From the NCBI GenBank assembly GCA_031772625.1, contig CM062816.1, positions 1,669,771,058 through 1,669,835,057 of the forward strand: a stretch of DNA of 64,000 nt. Reading direction: 5' to 3'. The notes under the pieces were generated by a model that saw only the letters and a program-made list of their open reading frames with translations, searched no databases and was not told the DNA's origin. Every line of letters starts with the position of its first letter. Position 1 is the first letter of the stretch. Position numbers and translations under genes: made by a program. The DNA comes from Pinus tabuliformis. Its lineage: Eukaryota; Streptophyta; Pinopsida; Pinales; Pinaceae. Below are positions 24,657-36,212 of this stretch, piece after piece.

Positions 24657-25895
24657 TTGTTGGTATCACATAATGTTTTAATGCGTGTGTCTGGAATGGG
24701 CAAATGGGATCTTGTTCTTATTCCATGTGCGTGTTTACAGTTTCTGCGGACCTTGCCATCAAGTTACATTTTAAAATAAGGAGGGCATTGTTGCAACAAA
24801 TGTTGCCAGCTTTGTAGGACAGTGTGAGAGCTATTGCTAGGGAGTTAAAAGTACTATGAGAAGATGCATTTTTTAGTGAAGAGGTAGTATGCTTTTTTAT
24901 AAAATTTGTTGTTTTTTTTGGAGCGATAAGTTGAATTTGGAGAGGCTGGAAGTGATTTCATGGAGCGATAAGGTGAATTTTGTTTTGTAATATTTTAGAG
25001 TGATAAGTGTTTGGAGAGATAAGTGAATACTTTATTTCTAGAAGGTTGAGTCAGTGTCTTGAAGACATTTTTATTTCAAAAGTTATAATTCCATGAAGAT
25101 GTTGTGAAGCTGAGCCCTTATGTACTCCAAAGTTTAATAAAGACATATTTTTTGTGGTGTTTGTGTCCTAGATCCGCCCGAAATTGAATAAGGGGATCTT
25201 AGGTACACGAAGAGTGTGTTGATGATGGTGCATGCTTCATGTTTTTTGCTTATGATTTGTGTCTAGTTTTGACACATAAATGATCTCATTTCATGCACAC
25301 ATAAAATACAAAGAGCAAGCACAACACCTATATCGAAATAATTGCAAGGAAGGATAATTAAGCTCCACACATACAACAACTCATCAAAGTTTTCAACATC
25401 GACATTCTACATCAACAAGCAAATTCACTTAATCAAGTTAAAGCATTTCAAAGCAAAAGTCTACATCGACATTCATGCAAACAAATTTAAGAACTTGTAA
25501 ATCAAATTCCAATTACATTGCATTGTACGGGTGCATTCTCGGTTGAAACCGACACCCATGTTTTGATTTGATCAGAAGTCGAGAACTTAGTCAAATTAAG
25601 ACAAGTGAATTCCTTGTTTTATGTGAGTCATTGAAATCATTGTAAGCTTTTTGGGTGCATTTTCGACAGTGTTCGACACCCTTCCTTTAAAGCACAATCA
25701 AGTGAGTCCATGAGTTTTAACTCCTTGAAACAACCATCACAGCAACCAAAACAAGTTCAACTCTAACACCAATCAAGCAAGTTGAGATCGTCATCAGGCG
25801 AGCGTGCCATTCAAGTCCCATAGCAAGCGAGCCTGTCATCCAAGTAACAAAATCAAGTGCAATAGTTCAAAGCACGACATCTACAACAAGAGAGC

Positions 25896-26669
25896 GTGAT
25901 TTCAAGTGAGCAAGTTCAGATGGCGCAACATATTCAGTTGTTAAACATTCTTCATAGTTTGATCATCTCCAGTGATGAAGACATGGTGCACATCAGCAAA
26001 GAAACTCTTGCTGATCTTTCGCGGCATCTACAACAAACACATGAAACCATTGAGTTTCTTCAACTAGAGTCGCAACTACAAAGAGATGAGCTGCAACAAA
26101 AGAGTGTTTCTTCCAAGTCATTCAACCATACAGATGAAGAGAAAGATGTTGATTCCAAATCACTCATCCAAACAACTTCAAGTGTCGAAGTTGTTCATGA
26201 TCAAATTTCTTCCAAACCCATCATCAAGCCCTGGGAAGAAATTCAAAATAACAAGAATAGACGAGGCTTAGGATATGTCACTGATGACACCAACTTACAT
26301 ATCCCAAATTATTCCAAGCCAATTACGTTCGTGAGTGCAGGATTTCTTGAACCACTCACCTCAGTAGGTTCTGAGAAAATTGTAGACAAACGAAATTGCA
26401 TGCAACCTGAAGTTCATGTTCAACCGAAATGCTCTCATTGTCAAAGAGCCGGTCATTTGGAAGATCAATGTTTTGATCTCCATCCGTGTTGCCATTGTGG
26501 CAAGCCCAATAATTCCTCCGAAAAATGTCGCAACCAACAAAAAGCAGCCAGATTGAAGATACATTATGCATGGATTGATCCTTGGGAATGGTCATCCACA
26601 GTCAAACGATTGTCTCAGTTCTACAATCGACTACAATCACACATAGTGCAGCCAGCAGTGAATAGATGA
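25896..26669 (+). CDS. gag-like protein with CCHC zinc knuckle
   Basis: This uninterrupted 257-codon frame is the main coding capacity of the gag-only element. The N-terminal half is Gln/Leu-rich and likely helical (LADLSRHLQQTHETIEFLQL). The middle contains a short GYVTDDTNLHIPNY segment. The C-terminal third has CSHCQRAGHLEDQC, a CCHC zinc knuckle (C-x2-C-x4-H-x4-C), followed by a second Cys/His cluster (HPCCHCGKPNN). It ends in a Trp/Arg-rich tail. The first in-frame ATG is at 25920 (MAQHIQ); the frame itself opens a few codons earlier. No protease or polymerase follows. It could package its own RNA, but supply of pol in trans is an inference. Confidence 0.65.
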   Translation: MISSEQVQMAQHIQLLNILHSLIISSDEDMVHISKETLADLSRHLQQTHETIEFLQLESQLQRDELQQKSVSSKSFNHTDEEKDVDSKSLIQTTSSVEVVHDQISSKPIIKPWEEIQNNKNRRGLGYVTDDTNLHIPNYSKPITFVSAGFLEPLTSVGSEKIVDKRNCMQPEVHVQPKCSHCQRAGHLEDQCFDLHPCCHCGKPNNSSEKCRNQQKAARLKIHYAWIDPWEWSSTVKRLSQFYNRLQSHIVQPAVNR

Positions 26670-27266
26670 CGGTACTCTCATGCAGTTGAATGAAGAGTAC
26701 AACAGTGAAACTCTCCTACACCTGAAGGGGGGGAGTTCAAATATATTTTGAAGATTGTCTCTCCTTTCAGCTGACAAAGGGGGGAAAATGTCAATGAAAT
26801 TGACAAGTGGTTGTCAGACTGAAAGTCTCGACAACATCAGCGAAGTAGCCAGTGGGCATCTTCATCAGCCAGTGGGCATTTGTCATCAGCAGTGATCATC
26901 AGCAAATTCGCCAGTGGGCGATTGACAGCCAAAGCAGCAGTGAGCATCTTTCATCATCGCAAAAGCAACATTGAGTTGTTTTTCGACATCTTCAGCCAGT
27001 GGGCAATCATCATCAAATTGTGTCAGTGGACACCGGATGCTGTTTTCAAGCAAAGGACAGTTGGATCCTTTTGCGGCTTGGCACATGATGGAGTTGTCAA
27101 GCGTCCTTCAGAGATGAATCAAGCATGCAACTGATTCATGTTCTCTTCAGATTTGAGTTTTTTCCAGCATCCAGTTTTGGCGGTTTTTTCAGGCAATGTT
27201 TTTGAGGATCAACATGAGAACTTGGAAGATGGTTCTCGTTTTTGGATTTATCATTGAGGGGGGGAA
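26670..27266 (+). other. 3' untranslated part and polypurine tract of the gag-only element
   Basis: A G-rich tract (GGGGGGGAG) occurs at about 26726 and another (GGGGGGAAAA) near 26779. A repeated phrase CAGCCAGTGGGCAT or AGTGGGCA recurs between 26850 and 27010. The stretch ends in the purine tract TTGAGGGGGGGAA (27254-27266) that abuts the 3' LTR. Confidence 0.7.
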
Positions 27267-27646
27267 TGTTAGACTCTCTCATAAAACAATAATAAATCCA
27301 AAAATACATTAATTAATTAAATATTCCAAGTTAGCAATTTGTGCCTAACTCTTGGGTTGTTCCTCTAAGATAGGAGTTAGTTTAGGTAACTCCTATATTG
27401 GTGTGTCTGGTGAGAAATTATCTCAACCAAAGGAGAAATTATCTCAACCAAAGGTGTCCAAGATAGCACGCACTATCTTGAGACCAATATCTCTCATCTA
27501 TTTATTTGTAACACTATATTCAATTTTTAGTGATGTAAGAATGAGAGTAAGAGAGAATACATGAGGCTTCAGCCTTTTTCCGTCAATATTGTGTCTCTGG
27601 TTTTTATATGTGATTTATATATTTTTCCGAGTTAATGTCATTTTCA
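27267..27646 (+). repeat. 3' LTR of the gag-only element
   Basis: This 380-bp LTR runs from TGTTAGACTC to GTCATTTTCA. It includes an internal repeat of GAGAAATTATCTCAACCAAA. Copia zinc-knuckle coding sequence resumes immediately after it. Confidence 0.9.
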
Positions 27647-27650
27647 TCAT

Positions 27651-27895
27651 TTTTGCCTCTACAAAAGGAGCATCATCAAACCCCTTTCCTTTCTTAGAAG
27701 CTTTAGATCTACAATCCTTTTTGAAGTGCCCTTCCTTTCTGCATTTCCAGCACACCTTTACAGGTTTTCCTGGAGATTTAGATCTCCCTCTAGATTTAGA
27801 TCTTCCACTCGAGGAGTTATTTTGGTTTATGTTATGGGACCGTCCTCGTACAGACAAGGCATCTCCATTCTGGCCCTCCATATTTTCCGTCTCAT
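27651..27895 (-). pseudogene. copia gag: zinc knuckle region
   Basis: The minus-strand frame contains CWKCRKEGHFKKDCRSK, a canonical CCHC knuckle. It is preceded by an Arg/Ser-rich stretch (SGRSKSRGRSKSPGK) and followed by the start of the protease linker (DDAPFVEAK). It then runs into the nested element's LTR. Confidence 0.9.
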
Positions 27896-28176
27896 CTACT
27901 CCAACAGTAAGGATGAGACTATTTCATCAAACTTCAAGGTAGTTGTATTGCTACCTATTGAAACAACCAGACTATCCCACGAATCTAGTAGAGAACACAA
28001 CAAACTGATGCACTTATCTTCATCTGGAATTTTAATATCAACAGATAACAATTGGCTTACCACAATATTAAATGCGTTCAAATGCTCTATCACCGAATCT
28101 CCATCCTTCATCCTTGGGTTATACAACTTTTTCCCTAGGAACAATTTATTCACTAGAGACTTAGATTGGTACAAGT
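27896..28176 (-). pseudogene. copia gag: C-terminal half of the UBN2-type domain
   Basis: Reading on the minus strand, LYQSKSLVNKLFLGKKLYN, then MKDGDSVIEHLNAFNIVV and LPDSW-type text ending FDEIVSSLLLE is the copia gag domain. The upstream half lies beyond the solo LTR at 29631-29847. Codons before LYQSK come from the solo LTR. Confidence 0.85.
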
Positions 28177-29630
28177 GTCGAGTCTTGAAAATGTCATTCA
28201 TTTGCATTATACTTTCACTATTATGTCCATTATATCACCTCCATTTCACTACTATGTCACCACATTCATCCCACTTTCATTATCATTGGGCCACCTTTAT
28301 GTTTTTCCAATATTTATTATTTCTAAGCCTTTTAAGTGAATTTGTGGTTAAACATTAGAAAATAATGTGCATATGCTTATACCTAACAAATGGGTTGAGA
28401 TTGTTGACATGTGTAGGTTGAAAGGAGGCTTCTAGAAGACCCTTATGTGGCACTCTAAGGCCAAATTCGAATTTGGTTGGAAAGAATCATGGGATCATAA
28501 GGATATGTGTAACATCTCCTAATTGTATTGTAACTCTAAAAAGACATGTGTCTTATCAGTTCCTATTTTGATTAGGACTCTAGAGGTAGAGGGAGAGATT
28601 CATGGACTATCATTAATGAGATGGCTCTCATCTTTTTGTATAAATAGGAGATCTCTCTCCTTCATTTGCTAGTCTTTCCTTTAGTCTTTTCTTAGTTCTT
28701 TTAGCTTGTTAGTCCCATGGCTTTTGAAAGCTTTGGAGAACTTTGTTGTACTTTGCACTTTTGAAGAAATTGAATAAAGCTTTGATGTTCTCAACATGGA
28801 AGGAGATGTGAAGTAGATGTCATGGAGCATATTAGGATGTAAGTAGAGTAGATTTCATTTTGTAAATATTGCTTTGTAGAATGTAAGGTAGATTAGATTT
28901 TCATTCATGCAATTTTAATTTATGCAAGTGTGTTTAATTTTGCTTTGATTTCATAGGTGGTAGGGGGCCCCTGCCTTGTATAGTTGTCACTTTAATTTCT
29001 TGCATTTCTTTTTCTTATTTCATGTATATTAATGTACAGATGTCTTTACTTTATTTTCTTGTATTTCTTTTTCTGATTTTCATGTATATTAATGTACATT
29101 TTGAATTACTGCATTTTATTTTCTTTTTAACATGTATATTATTGTACATAAATTGCTTTCAAGTTGATTGTAGATTAGTGATGCACATAGCCTTTTAATG
29201 AACTAATGACGTGATAGAATCATCTTGTCCTTTTGCTGAAGCAGCAAGGATACTGGGTCTCATAGTCATTCTCTCATTATTTGATTATTGCATTTTATTT
29301 TGATTGAACTAGTTGTATATTTACACTTTTGTTTAAATACTAACTCCATCAATAACATGTTTTAAGTTCTTTTGAAGTGATAAGTTTTGGAAGTTACCAT
29401 TAAGGACATAGGCCTTGTCTTGAAATCTTTATCCATACTTGTCCTTTAAAAGTATTCTTAAGACCTTAGAAAACCAACAAGAACAAAACCCCAAAAAAAA
29501 TATAAACTATAAAACAACGAAGTAAGAGAAAGGTTAAATAAGCACATATAGTGCACCACACTTCATCAGTTTACGATACCCGGATTGATAATTTATGTAG
29601 AGCAATTTAAGACATTAAATTGACTAGACA
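28177..29630 (+). mobile_element. Solo LTR inside copia gag
   Basis: The 1454-bp segment starts TGTCGAGTC and ends GACTAGACA. It is flanked by the 5-bp duplication ACAAG (28172-28176, 29631-29635). Joining the flanks restores the copia gag reading LGTLYQSK. A TATAAATA box at 28639-28646 with a pyrimidine-rich start region, and AATAAA at about 28774, indicate + orientation. No internal retroelement sequence remains, as expected after LTR-LTR recombination. Confidence 0.85.
28639..28646 (+). promoter_or_regulatory. TATA box of the solo LTR
   Basis: TATAAATA is followed by GGAGATCTCTCTCC, the usual plant LTR core promoter layout. Confidence 0.6.
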
Positions 29631-29847
29631 ACAAGGTCCCTAACTTGTCCCATAAAGCCTTTGCTGAAGCTTCCCCTAATACATTTAACAATACTGAATC
29701 TGAGATACACAACCGTATTATGCTCTTTGCTTTCTGATCCAACTTCGCCCAGTCTTCATTTGATGTTGCTATTGGTTTAGTACCAGGATATACCGCGATC
29801 CACTGATCTTTATCCACCAGTAGATCCTCCATCTTGAGTTTGCACAA
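29631..29847 (-). pseudogene. copia gag: N-terminal half
   Basis: The frame reads MEDLLVDKDQWIAVYPGTKP, then NEDWAKLDQKAKSIIRLCI and ALWDKLGTL, the start of a copia UBN2-type gag. It runs out at the solo LTR junction. Upstream minus-strand sequence to the primer-binding site has no further frame, although residues before MEDLLV suggest a start just upstream. Confidence 0.85.
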
Positions 29848-30005
29848 CTCAAAACTCTGACTATTAAATTTCTCGATCTATATCTTTCCACCGCTCGTCA
29901 TCTTCTTTCACCGCAAGAATCGATCCCACAGATCTCCCATTGAACAGGGTCTGCCACAAGCTCGAGTAAAACCCTCAACAGCAAAGTCTTCCCATTAAAG
30001 CCGAA

Positions 30006-30022
30006 ACAACTCTAATACCAAA
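30006..30022 (-). other. Primer-binding site of the copia element
   Basis: The minus strand next to the 5' LTR reads TTTGGTATTAGAGTTGTTTC, one step from the initiator-Met type TGGTATCAGAGC. Confidence 0.75.
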
Positions 30023-30476
30023 TGTAGGTTTTAATCCTGTACACAAATTACTTGCATACGAATTCTAAAAAATAGAAAATAAACAATGGCGAGAGCATAA
30101 AACATAAAATAGATATACACAAAGATTTCCCGTGGATCACAAAACTGGAATTACCAGATTGAATTTTCATTATTTTTCTTTTAATACTACAACAGATAAA
30201 TATACATGTCGAAGCATTCATAAACCCCAATCCATTAACCCTGGATTATAATATAACCATAGTTCGCTTGACCGGATCTACAAAATACCATGGGAATAAA
30301 ACCATCATGCCCAAAATTGTGTGTGAAACCCATGCACAGAACCATAGGTACGTCCGCCCACCTAATATAGGGTCCATTTTTTTTTTCTGTGGCGCTACCT
30401 CGAACCCCGTAGAGGGAGGCTACCCTTGCTTCGAGCATGGGGCTAGTCATGGAAAGAATATAACACACACTCAACA
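30023..30476 (-). repeat. 5' LTR of the copia element
   Basis: This 454-bp LTR is bounded by TGTAGGTTTT and CTCAACA. It matches 19570-20076 with numerous substitutions and a deletion in the C/G-rich part. Confidence 0.9.
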
Positions 30477-30481
30477 TAGAT

Positions 30482-31859
30482 AATAAGTGATAATTAAAAA
30501 TGATTAATGTAAATGACTACTATTATCCGAGAATAAAAGTATGACCAACTAATAAGTACAAACAAGTATATGAATTAGTTATTTAAGGGATCTTTGAGTC
30601 CATCTACAGTGGTAAAATTTAGAGACAAAGCAATCTCTGAATCCATCTACGGTGTTCAAATTTAGAGACGCCTTTCTAAATTCACCCTGCAATATTAAAA
30701 TTTAGGTAGATGGATTCAACAACCCTCTTAGAGGGGTCTATTCATATGTAATTCTTAAATTATAACAATTTTATACAATATAGAGTATAAGTTTACAATA
30801 TATAATAGTTTTATACTCCCTTTGGAAGAGAGAAAAGAAAGAGAGTTTGAAACCGATATAGAAGGGCTTTAAGGGTTAATAGGAATTTGTTCCTCACATC
30901 TTAGAGAGATGACACACTATCTATTGTGGGGTTTTTGTGGTGTTGTTACATGCCATGGTTTATGATTGCACTAGATTCATAGAGATAGTGATTTTATTAA
31001 TTTGAATTCAAAGTATCTTGATTCAAACTTGGTCAATTAATATAAATATAGTTTACTCTAAAGCCATATTATTCTATAAATAATTCTATATATACATGCA
31101 TTACAAAAATGTGCACAAAATGTAATCGTGCATTCACATTCTTAGAATATTCACACATTATTATTAGAAAACCATACATACTAATAATTCTTGTGGTTGT
31201 TTATGTAAAATAACATGCCATGGCTCCCATATCCAAGATTAAATTCAAATATCCCTTAAAAAATATCTATATAGTTGTGTGCGATTTACTTCATGTTCCT
31301 TAAACTCTAGAAGCCTTATTTAGGGCCTAAGCCCTATTTTCGCCTTGGTATATTTCCCAATACCCATTTTATTGTGTAAAACAGGAAAATGATTCAAGCC
31401 AGGGACCCATCTTCTAAGCCATTGTTTTTTTTGAAGCTCCTCGAGCTCCCCCACAGGTCTCCTTGACCCTAACAGAGATGCATGCTCCTTTAATTTCAAC
31501 AATCTGCTCGTCGACGCTTCCCTTATTTATCCTACTTTCAATGGAAGTTGTGGATCCTCCCATGTCAACCTCTTCAGTAGTTTATGACATGCTCAAGACC
31601 TTTACAGGTATGTTTCCTCTCCTTCCCTTCATATGTTCTTTGATTTATCTGCCCCTTTTATTTCTATGTATTTCACCTTGAATTTTACCTCCCATGCACC
31701 CTCACACACTTAAGAATTTTTATTAAACCTCTCTGGTCTATCGATGCCTTTGACATTTTTGTTCTTTCCCCTTTCTCCTCTACCACCCCTTCCCCCTAGC
31801 CATCCTCCCAACACTACATTGACCCTTGCAAATCCATGATCTGAAATTCATTTATGCTT
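30482..31859. other. CACTA internal DNA, no gene seen
   Basis: The first 100 bases continue the subterminal repeats. At 30595-30740 the phrase GAATCCATCTAC.GTGTT recurs in direct and inverted form. No protein similarity is visible up to the start of LINE B. Confidence 0.5.
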
Positions 31860-33796
31860 TGGTCAATTAGGTCGGGTATAATTGTCGAGCTTCATTCCAA
31901 AGACCAAAACTCAACCCTTCTTTACCAAAACTTATACAAGCCTTATCTCGACATGGAAATATTTTGGCAAAATAATCTCCAACTTCCTCATTATGTTGAA
32001 GGCTAGTCAATTTTGGGGGTGATTTCAACTTATCTATTGGGGAAAGTGAAGTCTAGGGCCTGGGTTCCTGTCTGGATCCACTTTCTGATGGAACCCTAGA
32101 CCTCATTAAGAAGGCTAGATTAGTGGATCACCTGAAAAGCTTTCTCCTACTTAGTGAAACAACAAGTTGGGTGATTATTTTGTTTCCAAGTGTCTAGATC
32201 AATTTCTTCTCTCATAGCAGCTACTAGTAGCAAATCTTCGCAATTGCCAGTGGTTTCATCTGGGGGAGAATCAGACCATTGTCCAATCATGCTAGAACTA
32301 GCTACCACAATGCAGAAATTACCTAGCATGTTGAAATTAAATCCTCATTACTTAGAGGATCCCTCTTTCACATAAGTGATCAAGGATATTTGGAGATCCT
32401 ACAATCTTGCTCATAGGGATTCTTCGATGATCAATACCCAAGAAAATATTAAAAAGTCCAAAGCAACGACATAATACTAGGCAAAAATAGAAAAAGAACA
32501 TGAATAAAATACTCTCATAGAAGTGGAAGTTCACATCAAAGAAATATTGGAGAGTGAGGGATTAAGATTCTTGTCTAAAGAGTGGAGGGCCCATCTAAAA
32601 TTTCTGGAAGACAAAAGAATGAAAAGTATTCTAAACAAAGAGAAGGAATAGAGAATGAACTGTAGACCCATATGGCTTCAAGATGGAGATGAAAGAATTA
32701 AATTATTCACCATTTTTCCAATCATAAAAAAGCCATACATTCCATCTATTCCAATACATAACTAGATGGATTTGAAGCTACCTCCTTCCTAGATATTGCA
32801 AAAGAGAGAACCCATTTTTTCTAGACCTTATAAAAACGAGAATCCAAAGTTACTATAAAATTTCATTCAGGTTGCTCTTCACTTTAATCACTTCATAGAG
32901 TGAGAAGAAAAAGAGGATTTCATGATAGAATTATCCCAAGAAGAATTAGAAGTTGTAATCCATAGTTTCCACAAGATAAATTTTATGGGTTTTGATGGGC
33001 TCCCCATTGGGTTATACTAGGGACGTTTCAAATTCAGTAGAGATGACTTACTCAAAGCGGTTGAATACTCAAGGACCTTCGGTCTAATGCCCCCTTTCAA
33101 CACCACCTTCATATCCCTTATTCCCAAAATAGACAATCCATCATATTTCCACCAACTTAGCCCCATCTCCCTCTGCAATTCAATTTATAAAATCATTTGT
33201 ACAAGTATTGCTCTTTGAATTAAAGGAGTTCTCTCTAACCATATATCCATAAAAGAAATTGATTTCTTTAATTGCAGGAAAGTTCATGATACCATTAGTC
33301 TCGCTCAGGAAGGCCTCCACACCAATCAAATTAGGGATTAGAAGGAAATTGTTTGCAAGGTAGATCTCTCCAAACCTTTTGATAGGGTAAGATAGCTCTA
33401 CATTTTCCTCCTCCTTATCCATTTAAGATCCTGTCACGATTCCATATCCTAGATCATGAACAATATCAACTAAACCACCTTCATAGTCCTCATTAATGGC
33501 TCAACTTCCCCTTTCTTCCATGTGTAAAGGGGATCAAGCCAGGGATTCCCTCTCTTATCTTTGCTCTTCCTCTTGGTGGAAAAATCCCCAGCCAACTGAA
33601 AAAGGATGCAGTGGCAAGAAATGCCCTAAAAGGTATCCTTCTAGGACTTATAATCTTTTTGTCCCATCTTTTCTTCGTAGGTGATATACTAATATTTTTT
33701 GAAGGGAATCTCCGGAGAATTACAAGTCTATAGGGTTTGCTAAACTCTTACAGTGCAGTAATTGGTATGACAATCAACAGGGAGAAATCCTCCATA

Positions 33797-34975
33797 TATG
33801 CTTGGGGCCTATCTAAAATCGAAAATCATGTGATCTCAGAGTGTATTGCCATTCAGGCGAGTGACATAGAGCATGGCTTCAAGTAATTGGGATTTAATCC
33901 TCAAGCCCAACAATTACTTAAATCAAGGTTGGTTATGGATCTTGTCTAAAATTGAGAAGTGACCTCAAATTTGGTGTAATAGGTGGACTTCCCCTTTAGG
34001 CCAACTAGTGCTAGTAACATTGTCATAGATGTTATTCTTGTGTTTTGGGAAATCCTTGCATCGATCCCAAAATGTATTCTTGGAAAAATTAATCAACTCA
34101 CGTCTAGATTCTCATGGGCCGAAAGGAATGAAAAATGACCGTTGGTCCTAGCCTCACAAAAATCAGTTGCCATCCTGAAGATATATGTTGGTTGGTATCT
34201 AAAAAATATAAAAGCATGCAATCTCCGAGCATACTTCTATTCAGGATGGTGGCATAAAGAGTGGTTTCAAGTACTTGGGATTTATCCTCAATCGCAAAAA
34301 TTACTTAAATCAAGGTTGGTTATGGATCTCTTGGCTAAAATTGAGAGGCAACTTCAGATTTGGTCCAATAGGTGGACTTCCCCTTTAGGCCAACTAGTGC
34401 TGGTAAACTTGGTCATAGATATTGTTCCTGTGTTTTGGGAAATCCTTGCATCGATCCCAAAATGTTTTCTTGGAAAAATTAAGCATCTCACATCTATATT
34501 CTTGTGGAATGAAAGGAATGACAAATGACTATTGGTTCTAGCCTCATGGAAATCAGTTTCCATCCCAAAGATATATGTTGGTTGGTATTTAAAAAATCGA
34601 AAAGCATGTGACCTCAGAGCATATCGCTATTCAGGCTAGTGACATAGAGAGTGGCTTCAAGTACTTGGGATTTATCCTCAAGTCCAACAATTACTTAAAT
34701 CGAGACTGGTTATGGATCTTGGCTAAAATTGAGAAGAGACTTCAGGTTTGGTGCAATAGATGGACTTCCATTTTAGGCCAATTAGTGCTAGTAAAAGTGG
34801 TCATACAATCTATCCTTATTTTCTAGGAAATCCTTGCATCGATCCCAAAAGGTATTGGTGGAGAAATTAAGCAACTCGTGTCTAGATTCTTGTGGGCTAA
34901 AAGGGATGACAAACAACATTTGTCTCTAGCCTCATAAAAATTAATTTCCATCTCAAATATATATGTTGGTTAGGG
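33797..34975 (+). repeat. Triplication of a 389-bp segment of LINE B ORF2
   Basis: Three tandem copies carry the same marker, ATTCAGG..., at 33851, 34239 and 34629 (spacing 388 and 390 bp). Each encodes the region after the catalytic box: FKYLGFILKSNNYLNRDW, LWILAKIEKRLQVWCNRW and GQLVLVKVVI. Two copies keep open stretches of 70-128 codons. The copies have diverged since duplicating. Confidence 0.85.
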
Positions 34976-35769
34976 TCCAAAAAATATCTTCTTATTTTAA
35001 GAGGCCCTAGCAGCAAAATGTATATTGAGGCTCTTTCAAGGGGAAGGACTATGGGCCAAGTTGATAAAAGGAAAATATCTTGGGGAGGATTCAGTTATAG
35101 ATTGGATCAAGAAGACTACAAAAATTCCCGGAATGGGTCAATTTTCTAGAAAGCTATCATTGAGGCTTTTCCTCTCATAGGACAAGGGATGCGTTGGAAA
35201 ATTGGGATGTATCTTAGGTATTTCTTGAGAAATATCCATGGATAATCAGCCTAGAAAACCATGTCCTCCCGGATCACTTGACCCACAAGCTCATCAAGGA
35301 TGGGTTATGTTTCCTTATTAAAGTAGCTAGGAACGTTAAATACGGTAAGCCTCATAGACTGATTATCTAGTTGTGACCTCAATATTGATGGGAAACAAGC
35401 CAGGATCTATGATCTCTATACCTTGGCTCTTCAAAATTAGTTCATCTCTGTCATAGAAAAACTCGATACTTTGATATGGGCTCTGGATTCAATAGGAAAA
35501 TACTCTCCAAAAGCAAGATACATATCACTCACAACTAATCTTTAGTTGTCTCCTCCTCCCTAGTGGGAGGAAGAAACTATGGAAGTTAAAATGCTCACCA
35601 AAATCCAAATTATTCATGTGGCTTCTTCTCAAAATAAGGCCCCTACATGGGACAACCTTAGAAAAGATCTTTCAAGGGGCCAGGATTATGTCATCTTTGC
35701 AGGGCCAATGTTGAAACTATAAGTCACATGCTGAATGGACTGATATTCGTTATGGCATGGGGTATCTGA

Positions 35770-36160
35770 TTGGAAAAAAATAAAGTTATCTTCCAAGACA
35801 AAGTTGCCTCAACCACAAAAATAGTTATTCAGAGCCTTTCAATCATCGATTGGTTTGTAAATGCTAGAAAGCCCGTTGACAATCCTCCCCACCTTTGCAT
35901 CCTAACTCAAAATGATTCTCCATCAACTTTATTTGATGGAGCTTCTCAAGGGGACCCTCACCGAGGAGGAGCTGTGGGAATCCTCTTCCTATCTATATCA
36001 CACACCATCATTACTTTTGCAGCTACAGTAGGAGAGGCTGGAAATAATTATGCTGAGTTTATGAGTCTAAAATGGAGTAGGAGAGGCTACAAATAATTAT
36101 ATTGAGCTTATGAGTCTAAAACTTCACCTTCATCTCGCAGAGGAACATAGCATAAAGAAC
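35770..36160 (+). pseudogene. LINE B: RNase H domain
   Basis: The frame reads LFDGASQGDPHRGGAVGILF, then VGEAGNNYAEFMSLKW. This is the start of an RNase H fold as found at the end of some plant LINE ORF2 proteins, with the first Asp (DGAS) and the Glu of NNYAE present. The continuing LKLHLHLAEEHSIKN is shifted by a small duplication, and a 38-bp tandem repeat follows. Confidence 0.8.
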
Positions 36161-36212
36161 TTCACCTTCATCTCGCAGAGGAACATAGCATAAAGAACTT
36201 CACCTTCAATGG
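36113..36212 (+). repeat. 38-bp tandem repeat at the end of LINE B
   Basis: AACTTCACCTTCATCTCGCA and the following AGAGGAACATAGCATAAAG occur twice, and a third copy starts and breaks off. They duplicate part of the RNase H coding sequence. Confidence 0.8.

Larger units (their letters stand above)
23247..27646 (+). mobile_element. Gag-only LTR retrotransposon (LARD-like) carrying captured host sequence
   Basis: The complete 3' LTR is 27267-27646 and the left LTR survives only as its last 77 bp (23247-23323). An intact initiator-Met primer-binding site lies at 23329 and a strong purine tract at about 27255-27266. Orientation is +, opposite to the host copia element. It contains one long gag-like frame (25896-26669) and no pol. 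Near its 5' end lies an antisense PPR-argininosuccinate lyase chimera. Most of the left LTR and a few codons of copia sequence were deleted at the left junction, so no TSD can be read. Confidence 0.85.
19570..30476 (-). mobile_element. Ty1/copia retrotransposon with two nested insertions
   Basis: On the minus strand the 5' LTR is 30023-30476 and the 3' LTR is 19570-20076. The TSD is TAGAT (19565-19569, 30477-30481). An initiator-Met-type primer-binding site and a purine tract sit in the expected places. The order gag, zinc knuckle, protease, integrase, reverse transcriptase, RNase H is the copia order. Frames are broken by stops and shifts. A solo LTR (28177-29630) sits in gag and a gag-only LTR element (23247-27646) sits between the zinc knuckle and the protease. 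The element inserted in the subterminal zone of the CACTA transposon. Wording such as PHREWFCEYE suggests a Tork/Tnt1-like lineage, which is an inference. Confidence 0.9.
31860..36200 (+). pseudogene. LINE B: degenerate non-LTR retrotransposon ORF2
   Basis: The frame is shattered but the order is clear. Endonuclease: GGDFNLSIGESEV near 32010 and SSGGESDHCPIMLEL near 32258. Reverse transcriptase: EELEVVIHSFHKINFMGFDG near 32940, FNTTFISLIPKIDNPSYFHQ near 33095, VDLSKPFDRV near 33360 and a degraded SRG.RQG.PLS block near 33520. The catalytic box is altered (FVGDILIFF). A zinc-knuckle RVT region (LCHLCRANVETISHML) lies near 35690 and an RNase H domain at 35929-36160. One ORF2 segment is triplicated. 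It lies within the CACTA element; no TSD is evident. Confidence 0.85.

Noticed and set aside
27726..28358. 210-codon plus-strand frame
   Set aside because: It runs antisense across copia gag and then into the solo LTR, so it is accidental.
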